Of a stretch of DNA of 64,000 nucleotides, positions 12,401 to 24,960 are shown piece by piece. A program made the position numbers and the translations under genes. Origin of the DNA: Dugong dugon (taxonomy: Eukaryota > Chordata > Mammalia > Sirenia > Dugongidae); NCBI GenBank assembly GCA_030035585.1, contig CM057463.1, forward strand, positions 137,672,736 through 137,736,735, read 5' to 3'. Position 1 is the stretch's first letter. Each line of letters opens with the position of its first letter. The notes below the pieces were generated by a model. The model saw only the letters and a program-made list of their open reading frames with translations, was not told where the DNA came from and ran no database searches.

Positions 12401-12520
12401 CCTTTCAATTTAGCCTATAATCCTGTTGACCTGGAATTCTTTAACTGATCATAAGTAGCCTATAAAAGTGGCTTTTTTTTTACCTGCTTTGTAAATATCT
12501 TAATGTCATATGCAAGAATA
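9410..12520. other. Unclassified sequence, no gene recognised
   Basis: About 3.1 kb. It has a TTTTG simple repeat at 9596-9624. Open frames at 10,352-10,714 (120 codons) and 11,639-12,001 (120 codons) show no known domain, no low-diversity or conserved-looking motif, and no exon structure, so I do not call them genes. Parts may be very old repeats. Confidence 0.45.
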
Positions 12521-12563
12521 ACTACTGGTATGAGTCGGAAATCGGCTCGATGGCAATGGATTT
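12521..12563 (+). mobile_element. SINE/RTE 3' tail fragment
   Basis: About 40 bp with 'ggtatgagtcggaaatcgg' and 'tcgatggcaatgg', the shared 3' end of the SINE and RTE families, here isolated and followed by a T-rich run. Confidence 0.7.
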
Positions 12564-13400
12564 ATTTTTTATTTTATTTTTGATGTTCATAACAGGTACA
12601 AATCAATGTCAATATGGTGGCTTACAGGAGGGTAATCAAGCATTTCACAGGCAAGAAATGACTGGAATAGAAACAAATCAGAAGAAGTGGGGTTCCTGAT
12701 TTTCCCAAACTAGATAATTAGCCAAGAATTAACTATTTCTGGAAAACAAAAATTTAGCACAGGAGATTACAATTCAACCACAAATAAATGCAATACAAAT
12801 ACCTCATGGGCAATTCTGTACTGAGGAATATACAACAACAACAAAAACTGACAAGCAATCCTCTAACAATGTCTCCATTTCAACATTTTTACCAAGCTAT
12901 CTAATTTATACTAATAATCCCATAAAAAGTATGCCATCCTGAGAATGTAAGCATGGCACATCATAAGATTAAAAAAAAAGGATCCTAAATGCAAGAAAAT
13001 ACCTATACTTATATTCATACAAAAATAAAAATTATTAAGTTTAAAGTTTCAAAGTTTTGTTATAATTCTATATGCCCACAAAATCTTGCCCACCTCTGCA
13101 GGGCAAAATAGGGCTAACACTCAACAGTTACCTGAATCATTCAATGTTCAAATCTCTGTCATTGAAGACAATATCTTTTTCATCATTATCATACTATCAA
13201 ACCAGAGTACTTTTAATTATAGAAATTCTTATGTCATGCTTTGAAAACTAGAGAATCCCAAATACTATCACTGTGGTGCAATGCATCATGAATCGCTTTT
13301 ATACGGCCTTTCTAGCCATGGTCTGGTAACTCCACAAAACTATCAGCTGGGCCACAATCTTGCAAAGGATTGGTTGATTTACTGTGCAAATAGTGGCTTG
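12564..13400. other. Unclassified AT-rich sequence
   Basis: No gene or repeat recognised apart from a T-rich run at 12,563-12,580. Confidence 0.4.
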
Positions 13401-14060
13401 AAAATCCACCCAATATGATGGACACCCTTGAGGTCCAGCTAGGGGATTCCTTGGTTTTGCCATCCTGCTAGGCTTATATAAAGGCCAATCCTACAAAGGT
13501 TGCGGGAGACCTCATTATCACCAAGAAGAGTCTGGAGTGGAGCTTGTCCTTTGGACCCAGGTATCCTGCACTGAGAACCTCCTAGACCCAGATAAAAAGG
13601 ATGTAACACTGAAGAAGGAGAGACAGTGGTCTGGTCAGTCAACAGAGAGAGACATCCTCAGTGGACTTGCCAGCTCATGGAGAGAGAGCTGGGTGCCTCT
13701 GTACAGTAACACTTGCCCTCACAGGCCTGAGTGTGCCCTGAGCAACGTGCCCTACCCCCTTAGGTCAGCAAGGCAACAAGAGAGAGAACCATGTGGGCCT
13801 GCATAGTGGCAGGAGCCAGTGGCAGAGGCCTAGAAGGAAGCGGTAGCAGAAGTTTGGGAGATCCTATGCAGGGGTCTTCCCACCAGGGAGGAAAGTCCCA
13901 GGGAGCCCCAGCGAGGCCCAGCAGCAGAGCAGGAGCCTTGGGAGCCATGTAAGCCTGCCGGGAAGTGTGGTAGTAGCCAGAGCCAGCAGTAATGTGAACA
14001 CCACATCTGGCCTGAACCACAGTGTACTGGCCTAGTATCATAAGAATGGACATGGGTAAT
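13401..14060 (+). mobile_element. LTR-like element related to the 5.1 kb LTR
   Basis: GC-richer than its surroundings. Bases 13,505-13,615 share the order 'gacctcat.atcaccaagaa', 'cctttggaccc' and 'ctgagaa.ctcct' with the LTR at 5071-5586. The downstream part (13,650-14,060) is rich in AG/CAG words and has no gene motif. The open frames on both strands here are by-products of GC content. The borders are uncertain. Confidence 0.5.
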
Positions 14061-14444
14061 TTGGAGAAGAGTAAGCACATTGCCTTTGAGAATCAGTTGT
14101 TACTGTTTACTGTTGGCTTTCTATAAATAATAATAATGGTTTTCACTTTGTCAACACTCTGTAGTACCTCATGCATCTGGCTCGATCATAGATGAGCACA
14201 GCACCCACAGAATGGTTGATGCCAGTGGGTATATGTGTCTCATTCTTAGTAGTCTTATGGTTAAGGCACAGTCTGTCTGCATATTCGATGCAGATAGAGA
14301 GACAGGTCCTTACAGTATCATCTTCAACCCTGGTTTTAGCTAAAACCTCTAGACTGACAGTTTGCCAAACTGTAATGCAGTCATCTATCTTCTTTTTGCT
14401 AAAATACTTGAAACCTGCATTTAATTAAAAATACATTGCAGGAT

Positions 14445-14602
14445 TAAACCAAAAAACTTGTTGCCGTCGAGTCGATTCTGACTCATAGTGACCCTATAGG
14501 ACAGAGTAGAAATGTTCCATAGGGTTTCCAAGGAGCAGCTAGTAGATTCAAACTGCTGACCTTTTGGTTAACAGCCAAATGCTTAACCACAGAGTACAGG
14601 AG
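14445..14602 (-). mobile_element. Afrotherian SINE
   Basis: Full-length antisense copy of the common SINE: 'accaaaaaacttgttgccg' tail, the 'gactcatagtgaccctat' block, then the head near 14,600. Confidence 0.93.
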
Positions 14603-14784
14603 CAAAAGTTCAGTGCAAATTTAGTACATGAATAAATAACTAGTTTAGTAAACTGAAGTTTATCAGATCAGGACTTTTTAATTTCATGATTTATAGGAGA
14701 TATTTTGTCAGTTGAAGGTATTTTCCAAAAAGAAATCTGGATCAGAAAAAAACAAACATTAATTTTTAGGAACTTTGAGCATAT

Positions 14785-15040
14785 AATAATAATAATTAAC
14801 ATTTATTAAGAGCTTTCCATGTATAAGCATTACTTAAATACTTTACATAGACCATCTCATGTAATCATCATGCAGTCGTTATAACATATGAGCGAATGCT
14901 ATTAAATATACATATTTACAGGTGGAAACTGAGACTTAAAGGATTCGTTAACTTGCCTAAAGTCACAAAGCTAAAAGTGGTGGAATTAGAATTACCAGGT
15001 TACATAACTACAGAGGTAACATGCCATAGTGCCTATCAGG
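14785..15040 (-). mobile_element. MIR SINE
   Basis: Antisense MIR: 'taacatttattaagagctt', 'acaggtggaaactgagact' and 'ttgcctaaagtcacaaagct' are the standard reverse-complement MIR blocks. Confidence 0.8.
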
Positions 15041-15663
15041 TGTCCGTATAATAACTCTTATAAACTTACAGCTGCAGAATTGGACATACCTATCTCTCTA
15101 AACTGATGTACAACTTAGCCAACCAATTCCTCGTGATGGAGAAATTTGTGTCTTCCTCTCCCAGTCCCTCAGGAGAAAGAGACACTGGTTGAAGTATCAG
15201 CTAGCTGCAAAGGTAGTGACATTCTATAACTGATGAGAGTAGAAAAGGATCATTAGATTTAAGGATACTATTTAAAAGGAATTTGGCAGAAAGAATTACA
15301 CTGGGGACTAAGGAGCTACTGTTAAGGGCATTAACTGGATCCACTAGAAATGTGGTTCCCAATAGGGATACCACTCAGGTTGTGCTGTGGCAATAGGGGT
15401 TATTGATGCTGAAATTCAAATGGGGAAAATCTTAGTAGATCATTCAAGTAATTCTAGAGCTAAAGCCTTATTTATTGGTCATTTTGATTATAGATCTCTT
15501 ATCCTGCCTATCATGACTTTCTGTGACTATATAAATAGTCTGCATCTGGAGAACACATCCTGGAAAATTTCAGGAGCACTGTAATATATTCCTTTGAGAA
15601 ATCTTAATCCATTTATTTTAAAAAAATCAATTTTATAAAAAGAGCTAGTTACTTAAAGACAGC
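15041..15663. other. Unclassified sequence
   Basis: No gene or repeat recognised. The frame at 15,387-15,584 has no domain. Confidence 0.4.
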
Positions 15664-15675
15664 TATGCTGATAAA

Positions 15676-15886
15676 ACAGTCCCTGGGTGGCACAAGCAAC
15701 TTGCACTCGTCTATTAACCTATAGACTGGCAGTTCAAACTCACCCAGGGGCACCATAGAAGAAAGTCCTGGTGATCTACTTCCTGAAAGATTACAGCCAA
15801 GAAAATCCTGTGGAGAAGTTCTACTCTAACACATATGGTTACCATGAGTTGGAATCAACTTGATGGCAATGGGTTTGGTTTTGGTT
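15676..15886 (+). mobile_element. Afrotherian SINE, long-body variant, with target duplication
   Basis: Sense copy starting 'cagtccctgggtggcac' and ending '..caatgggtttggttttgg'. It is flanked by a perfect 12-bp duplication, TATGCTGATAAA, at 15,664-15,675 and 15,887-15,898. Confidence 0.93.
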
Positions 15887-15898
15887 TATGCTGATAAA

Positions 15899-16497
15899 GA
15901 CCAGAATTTAAATTCATTAATATGTTTTTAGTTATAAAACATCTTGGTTCTTTAGATCATCAGGCTAACACTGAAAACACCTAAAAAGAGTAATGTTGTG
16001 AGATATGAGCACATTTTTAGTGCAAGTGTAAAGATCTACTTTTAGTGTAAGTTCAACTACTTTGATGCATGTGTTAGAGTCTTTCAAAAAGCAGACTCTA
16101 AGGCAGGATTAGATGGTAAAGAGATTTAGTGTGGAAGCACCTATCAAGGATAAAGTAGGGGGAGTAGGGGTAGGCAGGGAATGCCTTCAGACCACAATGC
16201 TGGTTTGACACCAGTGAAAGGAGAGCGGAAAGGAAGAGACTCAGACTACAGAGCCATTGAGGCCAATGGGGAATCATTAAACTAAAGTCACATGTTAGAA
16301 AAGTCCCACGTCCTGCAGGAAGGGACCTGACTGGTATGCCTACTGCACTCAGGCCTTGGCACAAACAGAGTGGTGGATACAGAGGGGCAGCAGCTGGGGC
16401 TGTAACTCAGTTATGATCCCAAAGCAAGCAATATAAGCAGTACATTTCCATGGCCATTTCCAACAACAACGTTCATTTTAAAATGCATATATTTTGC
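15899..16497. other. Unclassified; possible old interspersed repeat at 16,075-16,400
   Basis: The 16,075-16,400 part ('aaaaagcagactctaaggc...') has the look of an old dispersed repeat, weakly reminiscent of 36,850-37,330, but I cannot name a family. No gene seen. Confidence 0.3.
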
Positions 16498-16795
16498 TTG
16501 TTGTTGTTGTTAGGTGCTGTCAAGGCGTTTCTAACTCATAGTGACCCTGTGGACAACAGAAGGAAACATAGCCATGTCCTGCACCATCCTCACAATCATT
16601 GCTATGTTTGAGCCCATTGCTGCAGCCTCTGTTGAATCCATCTTGTTGAGGGTCTTCTTCTTTTTCACTGACTCTCTGCTTTACCAGCATGATGTCCTTC
16701 TCCAGGGACTGGTCCCTCAGGGTAACATGTACAAAGTACATGAGATGAAGTCTCACCATTGTCGCTTCTAAGGAGCATTCTGGCTGTACTTCTAT
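16498..16795 (-). mobile_element. RTE LINE 3' end
   Basis: Minus-strand RTE terminus. From the left it has the (GTT)n end, the 'actcatagtgaccctgtgg' tail, then 'ctgcaccatcctcacaatc', and ends in the ORF C-terminal region with 'cttctaaggagcattctgg'. It is colinear with 26,155-26,533 and 41,886-42,180. It is 5'-truncated, as most LINE copies are. Confidence 0.88.
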
Positions 16796-17240
16796 ATTTT
16801 GATAGAATTATTGAAACCTATTCTGTTTGCAGTGCTCAAATTGCCATGATTCTACATCTTTCTCTTATTTTCATGGTTGTGACTAGTTAATTTTCAACTC
16901 TCTTCCAGGGAATGGCAAGTGGCTGATATGTGAAATGAAGCGGCAAATCAGTCATTTACGTTTTTGTGGAGAAAATTGCAGTTTCCACACCCCATGCTTG
17001 GGCAGGCTTCTCCAGGTGTGAACTCAGAGATGAAAATTCTGCTTCCTCTTTTTCTTCCTTCCATTTCACTCTTCAACAGGAATAAAAACACAGTAAGCCT
17101 ATCCTTACTCCAAAAAAATGTAGATGAAAAGAAAGTAAAAACGAACCCACTTTTTCATCTATTCGGTGGTATGTTTTAATTTATTTGTCAAAGAATAGAG
17201 ATGAGGTTTATGGTGCTGATTCTGAGATGTTGGGAAGAAG
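16796..17240. other. Unclassified sequence
   Basis: No gene or repeat recognised. Confidence 0.4.
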
Positions 17241-17352
17241 GGTCTGGAGATCTACTTCCAAAAAATCAGCCACTGAAAGTCCTATAGAGTACAGTTCTAC
17301 TCTAACACACATGGGGTCACCATGAGTTGATGTCAACTGGAGGGCAACTATT
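17241..17352 (+). mobile_element. SINE 3' half
   Basis: Sense SINE fragment with 'ctggagatctacttcc', 'agttctactctaacacaca' and 'ggggtcaccatgagttg'. The head is missing. Confidence 0.8.
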
Positions 17353-17371
17353 TTTTTCTGAGATGATGGAT

Positions 17372-17592
17372 GAGGTGGTAAAAAGGAACACTGGGATTTA
17401 GACTTAAATAGACTTGAGTTTGAATGCTAGCTCAGCTGCTTATGAATTATGTGACATTGGACCAACTCCTTATTGTCTTTCTTCTCCTGTAAGATGGGCA
17501 TAGAAATATTACCTTATAGATCTATATGAGGATAAGAAATGATTTATGTGAAATGATACTGACACAGGGTAAGTGTTCAATAAACTTTCTTA
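17372..17592 (+). mobile_element. MIR SINE
   Basis: Sense MIR: 'gaacactgggatttagact', 'tatgtgacattggaccaac', 'cttctcctgtaagatggg' and the L2-like end 'taagtgttcaataaact'. Confidence 0.82.
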
Positions 17593-17911
17593 CTGCTAAA
17601 AGATTATTAATCTTTTCAGGAAATAATCTCATGATTCAGGGAAATTATAAACAGTAAGACCATTTACAGACATTAAATCTTGCTGGAAAATTTCCTCCAA
17701 AATATGAAAAGATAATCTGTATCCTTAATCCATGCTAGTTTTGTTGAGTATGAGTATTTTATCTTAAAAGCAAAAACAAACAAAATTAAGCATAAACTGG
17801 CATTCTTAAAATGCTCATCTGAACTTAAAGTTTGCAAACAAGACAGTCAAAATGTACTATTCTTCTCATTTCTCACTTTTAAAAAATGAAAACAATCTTG
17901 AGCAAAAAAAT

Positions 17912-18075
17912 CCAAAAACTAAACCCATGGCTGTTGATCTGATTCCAACTCATAGCAACCCTATAGGACAGAGTAGAACTGCTCCAAAGAGTTTCCAAGG
18001 AGCAGCTGGTGGATTCAAACGGCCAACCTTTTGGTTAGCAGCTGAGCTCTTAACCACTGCACCACCAGGGTTCCA
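17912..18075 (-). mobile_element. Afrotherian SINE with imperfect target duplication
   Basis: Full-length antisense SINE ending 'accactgcaccaccaggg'. Similar flanks, CAATCTTGAGCAAAA on the left and CAATCTAGAGAAAA on the right, look like a diverged target duplication. The open frame 17,852-18,097 only reads through it. Confidence 0.9.
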
Positions 18076-18087
18076 ATCTAGAGAAAA

Positions 18088-19137
18088 TTGTGTATAAAAT
18101 AGCAGCTGAGTCCGTTGGGCAGTAAAAACGCTATCTTCCTGCAGACGGTGGTTTCTGCCCCACGGTCCTTGAGTTCACAAGATGTCAACTCTGAAATTAG
18201 ACAGAATCCCATCCTGATATTGTAATAGAACTCTTGAAAAATGAGTCTCAGCTTGGAAATTACTTTTGAAATGAGAAGATGAATGTCATAGCTCTAATGT
18301 ACACTTACTATTTTTATTTATTCTGGGGCGATGATATAATCAGAGATACCCAAATGACAGAATAGATGGGAACTTTATTTAAATTTACAGAGAATGAATA
18401 CCACATGCTAGGTTCAATAGAACAATTTAAATAAGTTCTTCATCTTACATGAATTGTATTTAATGCTATATTCCACTGGAAAATTGTAAAATAGCATAAA
18501 CCCTAAATATAAAACAACTAACCCTACTTATGCCTCTCCGCACCCAGATCACATAATGGTGAGTTTGTATATAAGCGTGAAAATGTGTTCTGGGAAGATC
18601 AAATTTCCCAGCTAGTTGTCTAAAGGACATTAACCCTCCATTATTTATTAGGTCTATTATAAAAGAAAGTCCCTCATCGTCCCAAAAAAGAAAAAAAATT
18701 TGTCATGGTTCCCAGGAAGAAAAAATAAAAAGCAAGGATTATCCTTGAAAGCAAAGGAGAGAATACATTTTTTTGTCTTGCTCTCTCTTTTTTTTTTTGT
18801 TACCAAGTTGTCAGAAGTGTTGCCATGGGCGCTAGTAGGAGCCTAGGTTTAAATGTCAGATTTCTCTTCAACTACCGTCCTTTTAGCATCCTTGCTTTGT
18901 TGTTCTGCCCCCCTCCCCTAGGTTTTGTTTCAGGATTTAACTAAACATCCTTTTTGCTCTACCCTTCTTGAAAAACCTTTTATTTCCAAAAGCCAAAAAG
19001 ATGCTTTTGCTTTTAAGTAAATAAACCATTGCGTTTTATGTTCTTTCCTTGTTTCGGTACACCAATATTCGTATGACAGAAAAGAAGTGAAATCGTTGAA
19101 CATATACAGAGAACTATCCCAATACAGTACAGGAGTA
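18088..19137. other. Unclassified sequence
   Basis: No gene recognised. A T-run occurs at 18,789-18,799. Confidence 0.4.
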
Positions 19138-19193
19138 TTAAAAAAAAAAAAAAAAGTTGCCATTGGGTCAATTCCGACTTATAGTGACCCTAT
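19138..19193 (-). mobile_element. SINE 3' tail fragment with long A-run
   Basis: An A-run of about 17 bases (19,140-19,156) followed by 'gttgccattgggtcaattcc' and 'gacttatagtgaccctat'. This is only the last 40 bp of the SINE; the insertion is strongly 5'-truncated. Confidence 0.8.
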
Positions 19194-20799
19194 ATATTAT
19201 AAATAACACACAATTTAGCCAAGTCAAATCACCTTCATTGTCATGCAGAATACTGTGATATGGCATAGCATGTATTACATTATTTGATAAAGGTGACTTT
19301 TTGTAGTTGTTGTTGTATTTTGTTTTTTTTAATGAATGTAAAATGAGAGAATACCCATGAAGAGGCAAATGAGAAGGATAAAAATTTCATTCTTACGGGC
19401 AAGATTGGTATGGGCCAGCTATAACAGTATTTGAATTGATGTACCTTACATACGTGTGTGAAAGAGTTTAAAAAGCACTAGAAGAAACTCAAGTTGCCTA
19501 ATTTGGCAGGGGGCAAATAGGATTGACTCCTTTTTATTTTTAAGAAAAGGTGTGTTGGCAAGTTGATATTGTTCCTAGGCTTTCATTGTCTGGAAACTCA
19601 AACTGAACCCAACTGTCCTAGACTTTTTCTACTCCCTTTTCCTCCTCCCTTTTCTTCCTCCTGGTTGCATGACCCCTCCCCTTTTAAAAGTTGGGCATTC
19701 ATGTTTTGTATGCTTTTTGCTAGTGTTAGCATGCAAATGAACACTGCTGAATGCTGAAGCAGCTCCATGAATAGGGAAGGCAGGCATGTGGGGGGATTTA
19801 TATCTCTGTTGATGGAATTGTGTCAAGTGCTCTCTTATGGGTCCCAGCGTGAGTGCCATCATTTGCATAAGTGAAGGCCAGCTTCCCATTGGAGGGAAAA
19901 GGAGAATGCTACGTTTCTTTCAACTGAATGCTTGTGCACTGATCACTACAGAAAAATCCATGTATTATGGGAGTGGATTTGAATAACCCTTCAGAAGAGG
20001 GACAGTACAAAATTACTGAGTAATCCATTTAACTTCCCTCCAGACTGGCAACATGGCTCCTTTACTTCCCTCTTAAAAAGTCAAAGGTCCTCAAATTAAA
20101 AGACTTTTTAGGTTTAATTGCTAGGGTTCAAATTAGACTAATAACTGCGGAGATAAGATGGTCCCAGAGCTTCCAAGAGAATACTATATGTTTGAGTAAC
20201 TCCTTAGGAAAACTAACAATGTAATTTTAACATTATCCCACAGAGCAGCAGTTAAAATGCTATTGTCTTAATAGTTAAACTATGATTGCACTGTATATCA
20301 GAAAACAATCTTTGCAAAGCATATAAAAATAAGGATGCTTTAATTTCTCTAGGCAGGAATAAAAGTGGGAGCAATCTAAGGGAGAGAAAAGAATTTAAGA
20401 AAAACAAGAAGAAGCCATTTTGGATTCCCTTTTCTGGCAGAAAGTTGGCTGACAGAGTGTTCCTCTATATTTATCTTTGATTTTCTATCTTGTTTTAATA
20501 GAGGAGAAGCATCCCCTTACACATAAATAATTCAATACGTTAGTCAAGTATGTATTAAAGGTTATCCTATGAACTCAAAGTTGTAAATAAAAGAGAAAAA
20601 TAAGGCAAGGGAAGAAAAAAGTAAGTTTAACAAAATGAAAGCAGGAGAATATATAAATAAATATAAAATTGTGCTGTATAGATTATAAAAACTGCAGACT
20701 ATCAGTAAAGGAGGGATGTCTATAAATGTGTAACTGATTAAGTGGCCAAGAAAGGCTTCGGGGAAATAGTGGGATAAGGTATAGGTCCTAAAGTACTGT
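19194..20799. other. Unclassified sequence
   Basis: About 1.6 kb with no gene or named repeat. CT-rich 19,620-19,680 produces small frames that I do not regard as coding. Confidence 0.4.
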
Positions 20800-20980
20800 C
20801 CATGTGATAGCCACTAGTCATATGTGGCTATTTAAATTTAAATTAACGAAAATTAAATAAAATTTTAAAGTTAGTTCCTCAATCACACGTGCTGCATTTC
20901 AAGTGCTTGATAGCTACACATGACTGTGTAGATACAGAACACTTCCATCATCACAGAAAGTTCTAAAGGATGTGCATCAT
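20800..20980. mobile_element. MER5-like hAT non-autonomous element
   Basis: The blocks 'atagccactagtcatatgtg', 'gctgcatttcaagtgcttg' and 'tagctacacatgactgtg' resemble the MER5/hAT-Charlie group of short DNA transposon remnants. The terminal repeats are too decayed to fix the ends. Confidence 0.55.
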
Positions 20981-21026
20981 TTAATGTACTGAACAGGACA
21001 GATTTGCAAATTCCAGAAGAAGACTG

Positions 21027-21487
21027 TTAAGTACTTAATTGCGTCCCCCCAAAAGGTATGTTGAATTCCTAATTCCTGCACCAGTGAATGCAGCCTTGTT
21101 TTGGGAAATAAGAGTTTTTCTCTACAGATGTTATCAGTTAAATTAAGGAAGTCAAACAGATGTAAGGTGGATCTTAATCCTAATTGCTTCTGAGTGACCT
21201 TTTATTAAAAAAAAAAGGACAAACATGGAAACAGAGTCACACACACAGGGGAAGCCAGCATGTGAGAATACTTTTACAAGCCAAGTAATGCTAAGAAATA
21301 CCCAAGGCAGTGAGAAGCTAAAAGGGACAAGGAAAGTTCTTCCCCTAGAGCTGATAGAGAGCACAACCTTGCTGCCACCCTGAATTCAGACTTCTAGCCT
21401 CTAAAAATGTGAGAAAATACATTTATATTCTTTAATGCCACCCACTTTGTGATACAGTTGTTATGGAAGCCCTAGGAAACAAAGACA
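21027..21487 (+). mobile_element. Solo LTR, MaLR-like
   Basis: Features of MaLR LTRs in order: 'ttgcgtccccccaaaaggt' near the 5' side, 'gccagcatgtgagaat', 'accctgaattcagacttct' and the 3' 'tttgtgatacagttgttatgg'. There is no internal region. The A-run at 21,208-21,217 is part of it. Confidence 0.75.
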
Positions 21488-21830
21488 AGATCTATGAATG
21501 AACACAGAAAAATGGCAAAGTATGTGACATGTTCTTGGAGAAAGGAAAAGACTAGATTGACAGGACTAGAAAATTTTATTTTGGAAAGTAGAGGAAAAAG
21601 TTTCAAGAAGGGCCTAGACTGAAGACCTTTGAAATTCAGGCAGATGTGATGAACAAGAAAGCAACATGACAAAAGCAGAATGTAAGGATGATTATTCCGA
21701 CAGAAGTTGAGAAGGGAAGTGTCTGAAGATGAGATTTCAACAGAGGCTGCCACAATCCTCCTGTGCAATGATGACAGCGTACACCAGAGACTGAGAGTGG
21801 AAATGGGAGAGAAATAATGGATTATATATA

Positions 21831-21859
21831 TATACTGTGTGTGTGTGTGTGTGTGTGTG
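21831..21859 (+). repeat. (TG)n microsatellite at an L1 tail
   Basis: A TA/TG dinucleotide run at the 3' tail of the minus-strand L1 piece, where an A-tail would be expected. The tail seems to have turned into a microsatellite. Confidence 0.9.
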
Positions 21860-22790
21860 CTTTAGGTGAAAGTTTACACCTCAAGTTAATTTCTTATTCA
21901 AAAGTTCATACACACATTGTTTTGTGACATTTGTTGCAATCCCCACAATGTGACAGCATGGTCTCCCTTTCCACCCTGGGTTCCCTGTGTCTGTTCATCC
22001 AGTTCCTGTCCCTTCCTGCCTTCTTGTCCTGCCTTTGGACAAGAGATGTCCATTTGGTCTCGTTATTTGATTGAACCAAGAAGCACGTTCCTCATGTGTA
22101 TTAATTTTTTTTGTTTTAGAGGCCTGTATAATCTTTGTCTAAAAAGTGACCTTCAGGAATGGTTTCAGTTCTAGGTTAGCAGAGCATCCAGGGACCATAG
22201 TTTCAGGGGTTCCTACAGTCTCAGTCAGACCATTAAGTATGGTCTTTTTATGTGAATTTGAATTCTGTTCTACATTTTTCTCTTCCTCTGTCCAGAATTC
22301 TCTGTTGTGTTCCCTGTCAGGGCAGTCATCAGTGGTAGCTGGGCACCATCTAGTTACTTCTGGTCTCAAGCTGGTGGAGTCTCTGGTTCATGCAGTCCTT
22401 TAGTCCTTTGGGCTAGTATTTGCCTTGTGTCTTTGATTTTCTTCATTCTTCTTTGCTCCAGACAGGATGAGACCAACATGTACTTTATATGGCCACTTGA
22501 AAAGCTTTTAAGACCTCAGATGCTAGTCACCAAAGTGGTATGTAGACCATTTTCTTTATAAACTGTATTATACCAATTAATCTAGATATCCTCTGAGACT
22601 ATGGTCCTCAAGCCCCAGCCCCAGCTACTAGGTCCCTAAAAGTGTTTGGATGTGTCTAGGAAACGTCTATGCTTTTGCTCTAGTCCAGTTGTGCTGACTT
22701 CCCCTGTATTGTGTGTTGTCCTTCCCTTCACCAAAGTTGACCCCTGTCTACTATGTAGTTAGTGATTTTCCTCCCCCTCCCTCCCCAGCC
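21860..22790 (-). mobile_element. L1 3' UTR, 5'-truncated
   Basis: Minus-strand L1 made only of 3' UTR. The order from right to left matches 49,400-50,500: a polypurine block (C-rich on the + strand, 22,771-22,786), the region with 'tagatggtgcccagctacca'-type sequence (reverse of 22,320-22,360), then the terminal 'cacctaaagc'. The frames at 22,139-22,561 on both strands are UTR sequence. It is more diverged than the other two copies. Confidence 0.88.
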
Positions 22791-23389
22791 TCAAATGGAT
22801 ATTTTAAGGAATTCTTAAGAAAAAAATCATTTATAGAATTGAAAGTGAAGAAAATAGGAAACAAAGGAGAGAGAATAAATAATCACTTCAGGTTTGTTAA
22901 CCTGCTTGTGTAGGTGAATTCAGATCTCCCAAAATGAATATAGGAATTTGATAGTGATTCTCAGCCATTCACTGATTCTTCTATATAGCCCTTTCTATAT
23001 AGCCACTTGTTCATGCTCTCACTTTCCAAAATGATAGTTTCACACTCTTCCCTCTTGCCTGTACATCCCTGTGCCTCAGAACTTCCTTCACCATCAGCCA
23101 ATGGTCTTGTCTCGTGCTTCTTTGGGACTTTTGCTTTCCTCTGACTCTGGATCGTATGTTGTATGGATACGAACATGAGAACATTATTTTACTATTATGA
23201 TAAAATCTGAAACTAAGTATAAAGAAAAAAATGTACAGAATTGTAGAACTGACAGGTGCAGGAAAATACAGTTGGAGCCCCCAATTCTGGACTTTTTCAG
23301 TTATGCAAACCAATTTTATTTATTACTTAAATAAATTTGAATTGGAATTTCTGTACCTTGTAACCAAAAGCAAGATAATTGATGTACAA
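22791..23389. other. Unclassified sequence
   Basis: No gene or named repeat seen. Confidence 0.4.
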
Positions 23390-24960
23390 AGTATCTCCAC
23401 TCCAAATGCATCCTTCCTTGACCCTTCATCTCCCTCTAGCTACTATAGCAGTTCTTTGCTCCCCATCACAACAAAACTGCTTAAAAACTTCATCTACTTG
23501 GACTTCTCTCTAATATTCCACTGACATATAGTGATTGTCATCTCCAATTGCCTCCGTGTCACCAAATCCAAAGATCACTTCTTTTTATTCACTTTACTTG
23601 ATCTCTCAGCAGCATTGAACATGGTGAACAATTCTACCACAAACCACTTTTTTCTCTTGTCTTCCATAAAGCCATATTCTTCTTGTTTTTTTTCCCCAGC
23701 ATCACTGTATGAGCATTTAGTTGCAGGAAAAAAGAAATCACTCTAGCACTTGAAAGATAAAGGGATGTACCACTGAGAATTAGGTATCATCCAAATGATT
23801 GGTGAGGCTGGAGAAACAAGCTCTCTATGGGTCCTGAGATGCCTCCCAGAATAATACATCAGGACTGCCAAAATCAGAACTTTGGGTAAACTTAAAGTGG
23901 CCCCTAGAATTCTTGTATCCTGAAATATATGCTTTAACTGTGATGCATAAATACCACCATCATCTACTCAGTAACAGAGTCTTCTCTTTCCCTCGTTCTT
24001 TGCATCAAATTAATTAACAAATTAGTCAAGTCTAACTCCAAAATAAATCTTGAATCTGCCACTTTTTGTTATCTCTACCAGCACCATCTTAATACAAGCC
24101 TTCATAATTTCTTACATAGACTATAGACTACAAGCAGATTTCTATTAACTGGTCTCCCTGCAACAGCTATTTCCCCTCATTGTCCACATTATTGTTGTTA
24201 ATTGGCTTTTACTTGATTCTGACTTATGGCAGCCCCATAAGTAGAGCTGCACGCTGTAAGGTTTTCAAGGCAGTGACTTTTCAGAAGCAGATTTCCAGGC
24301 CTTACTTCTGAGGCATCTCTGGGTGGGTTTGAATTGCCAGCTTTTCAGTAAGTAGTTCAGCTCTTAACAGTTTGCATCACCCAGGGACTCTTATTGTCCA
24401 CATACCATCCTGAATGATCATTTTGCAATCAAAATTAGATTATAAAATTTTCTTGTTTGAAATTCTACAATGGTTGTCAATTGCACCTGAAATAAAATTC
24501 CAGATTTTATGCTGTACATGAACAGGCTTCTGCCCACTGGTCCAACCTTCTCATAACTCTCCCCTTTGTCCACTGCCCTCTAGTCACACCAGTCTAACCC
24601 TGTTCTTTTAACTTACCAACTTGCTTCCATATTAAGGCATTTGCACTCACTATTCCTTCCATTTTTAAAAGATTCTTCTCTCAGATAGTCACATGACTAT
24701 CTCCTTCTGATCATCCAGCTTTCAACAATTTTGTAGAATGATCTTCTCTGATCTCCAAATTTAAGTAGCTTATCCTGATCACTTTCTATTCCATCAACCA
24801 GTTTATTGTTTTTATAACACCCTAACCATATGAAATTTCCCAGCTTATTGTCTAATTAAGTTCCAAGAAACCAACAGCTTACCTGTCATGATCTCTTTCA
24901 GATGTCTAGCACCTAATCCAGGGCTATAGTAGGAACTCCATACATGTCTGTTTTATGTTT
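23390..24960 (+). mobile_element. L2 LINE remnant (interrupted by a SINE)
   Basis: Ancient L2. The frame at 23,531-23,746 has FTLLDLSAAL followed by MVNNS, a decayed form of the RT motif LLDLSAAFDTVDHS of L2/CR1 elements. Downstream text (24,460-24,960), such as 'ggcatttgcactcactattcc' and '..ctagcacctaatccaggg', is the L2 3' end. A SINE sits at 24,190-24,392. Confidence 0.7.
24190..24392 (-). mobile_element. Afrotherian SINE (long-body variant) with target duplication
   Basis: Antisense copy with the 'caggccttacttctgaggc' body. A perfect 11-bp duplication, ATTGTCCACAT, lies at 24,179-24,189 and 24,393-24,403. It was inserted into an L2. Confidence 0.93.

Noticed and set aside
13537..14080. 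Overlapping GC-richer frames on both strands
   Set aside because: Open on several frames at once and inside an LTR-like element; GC effect.
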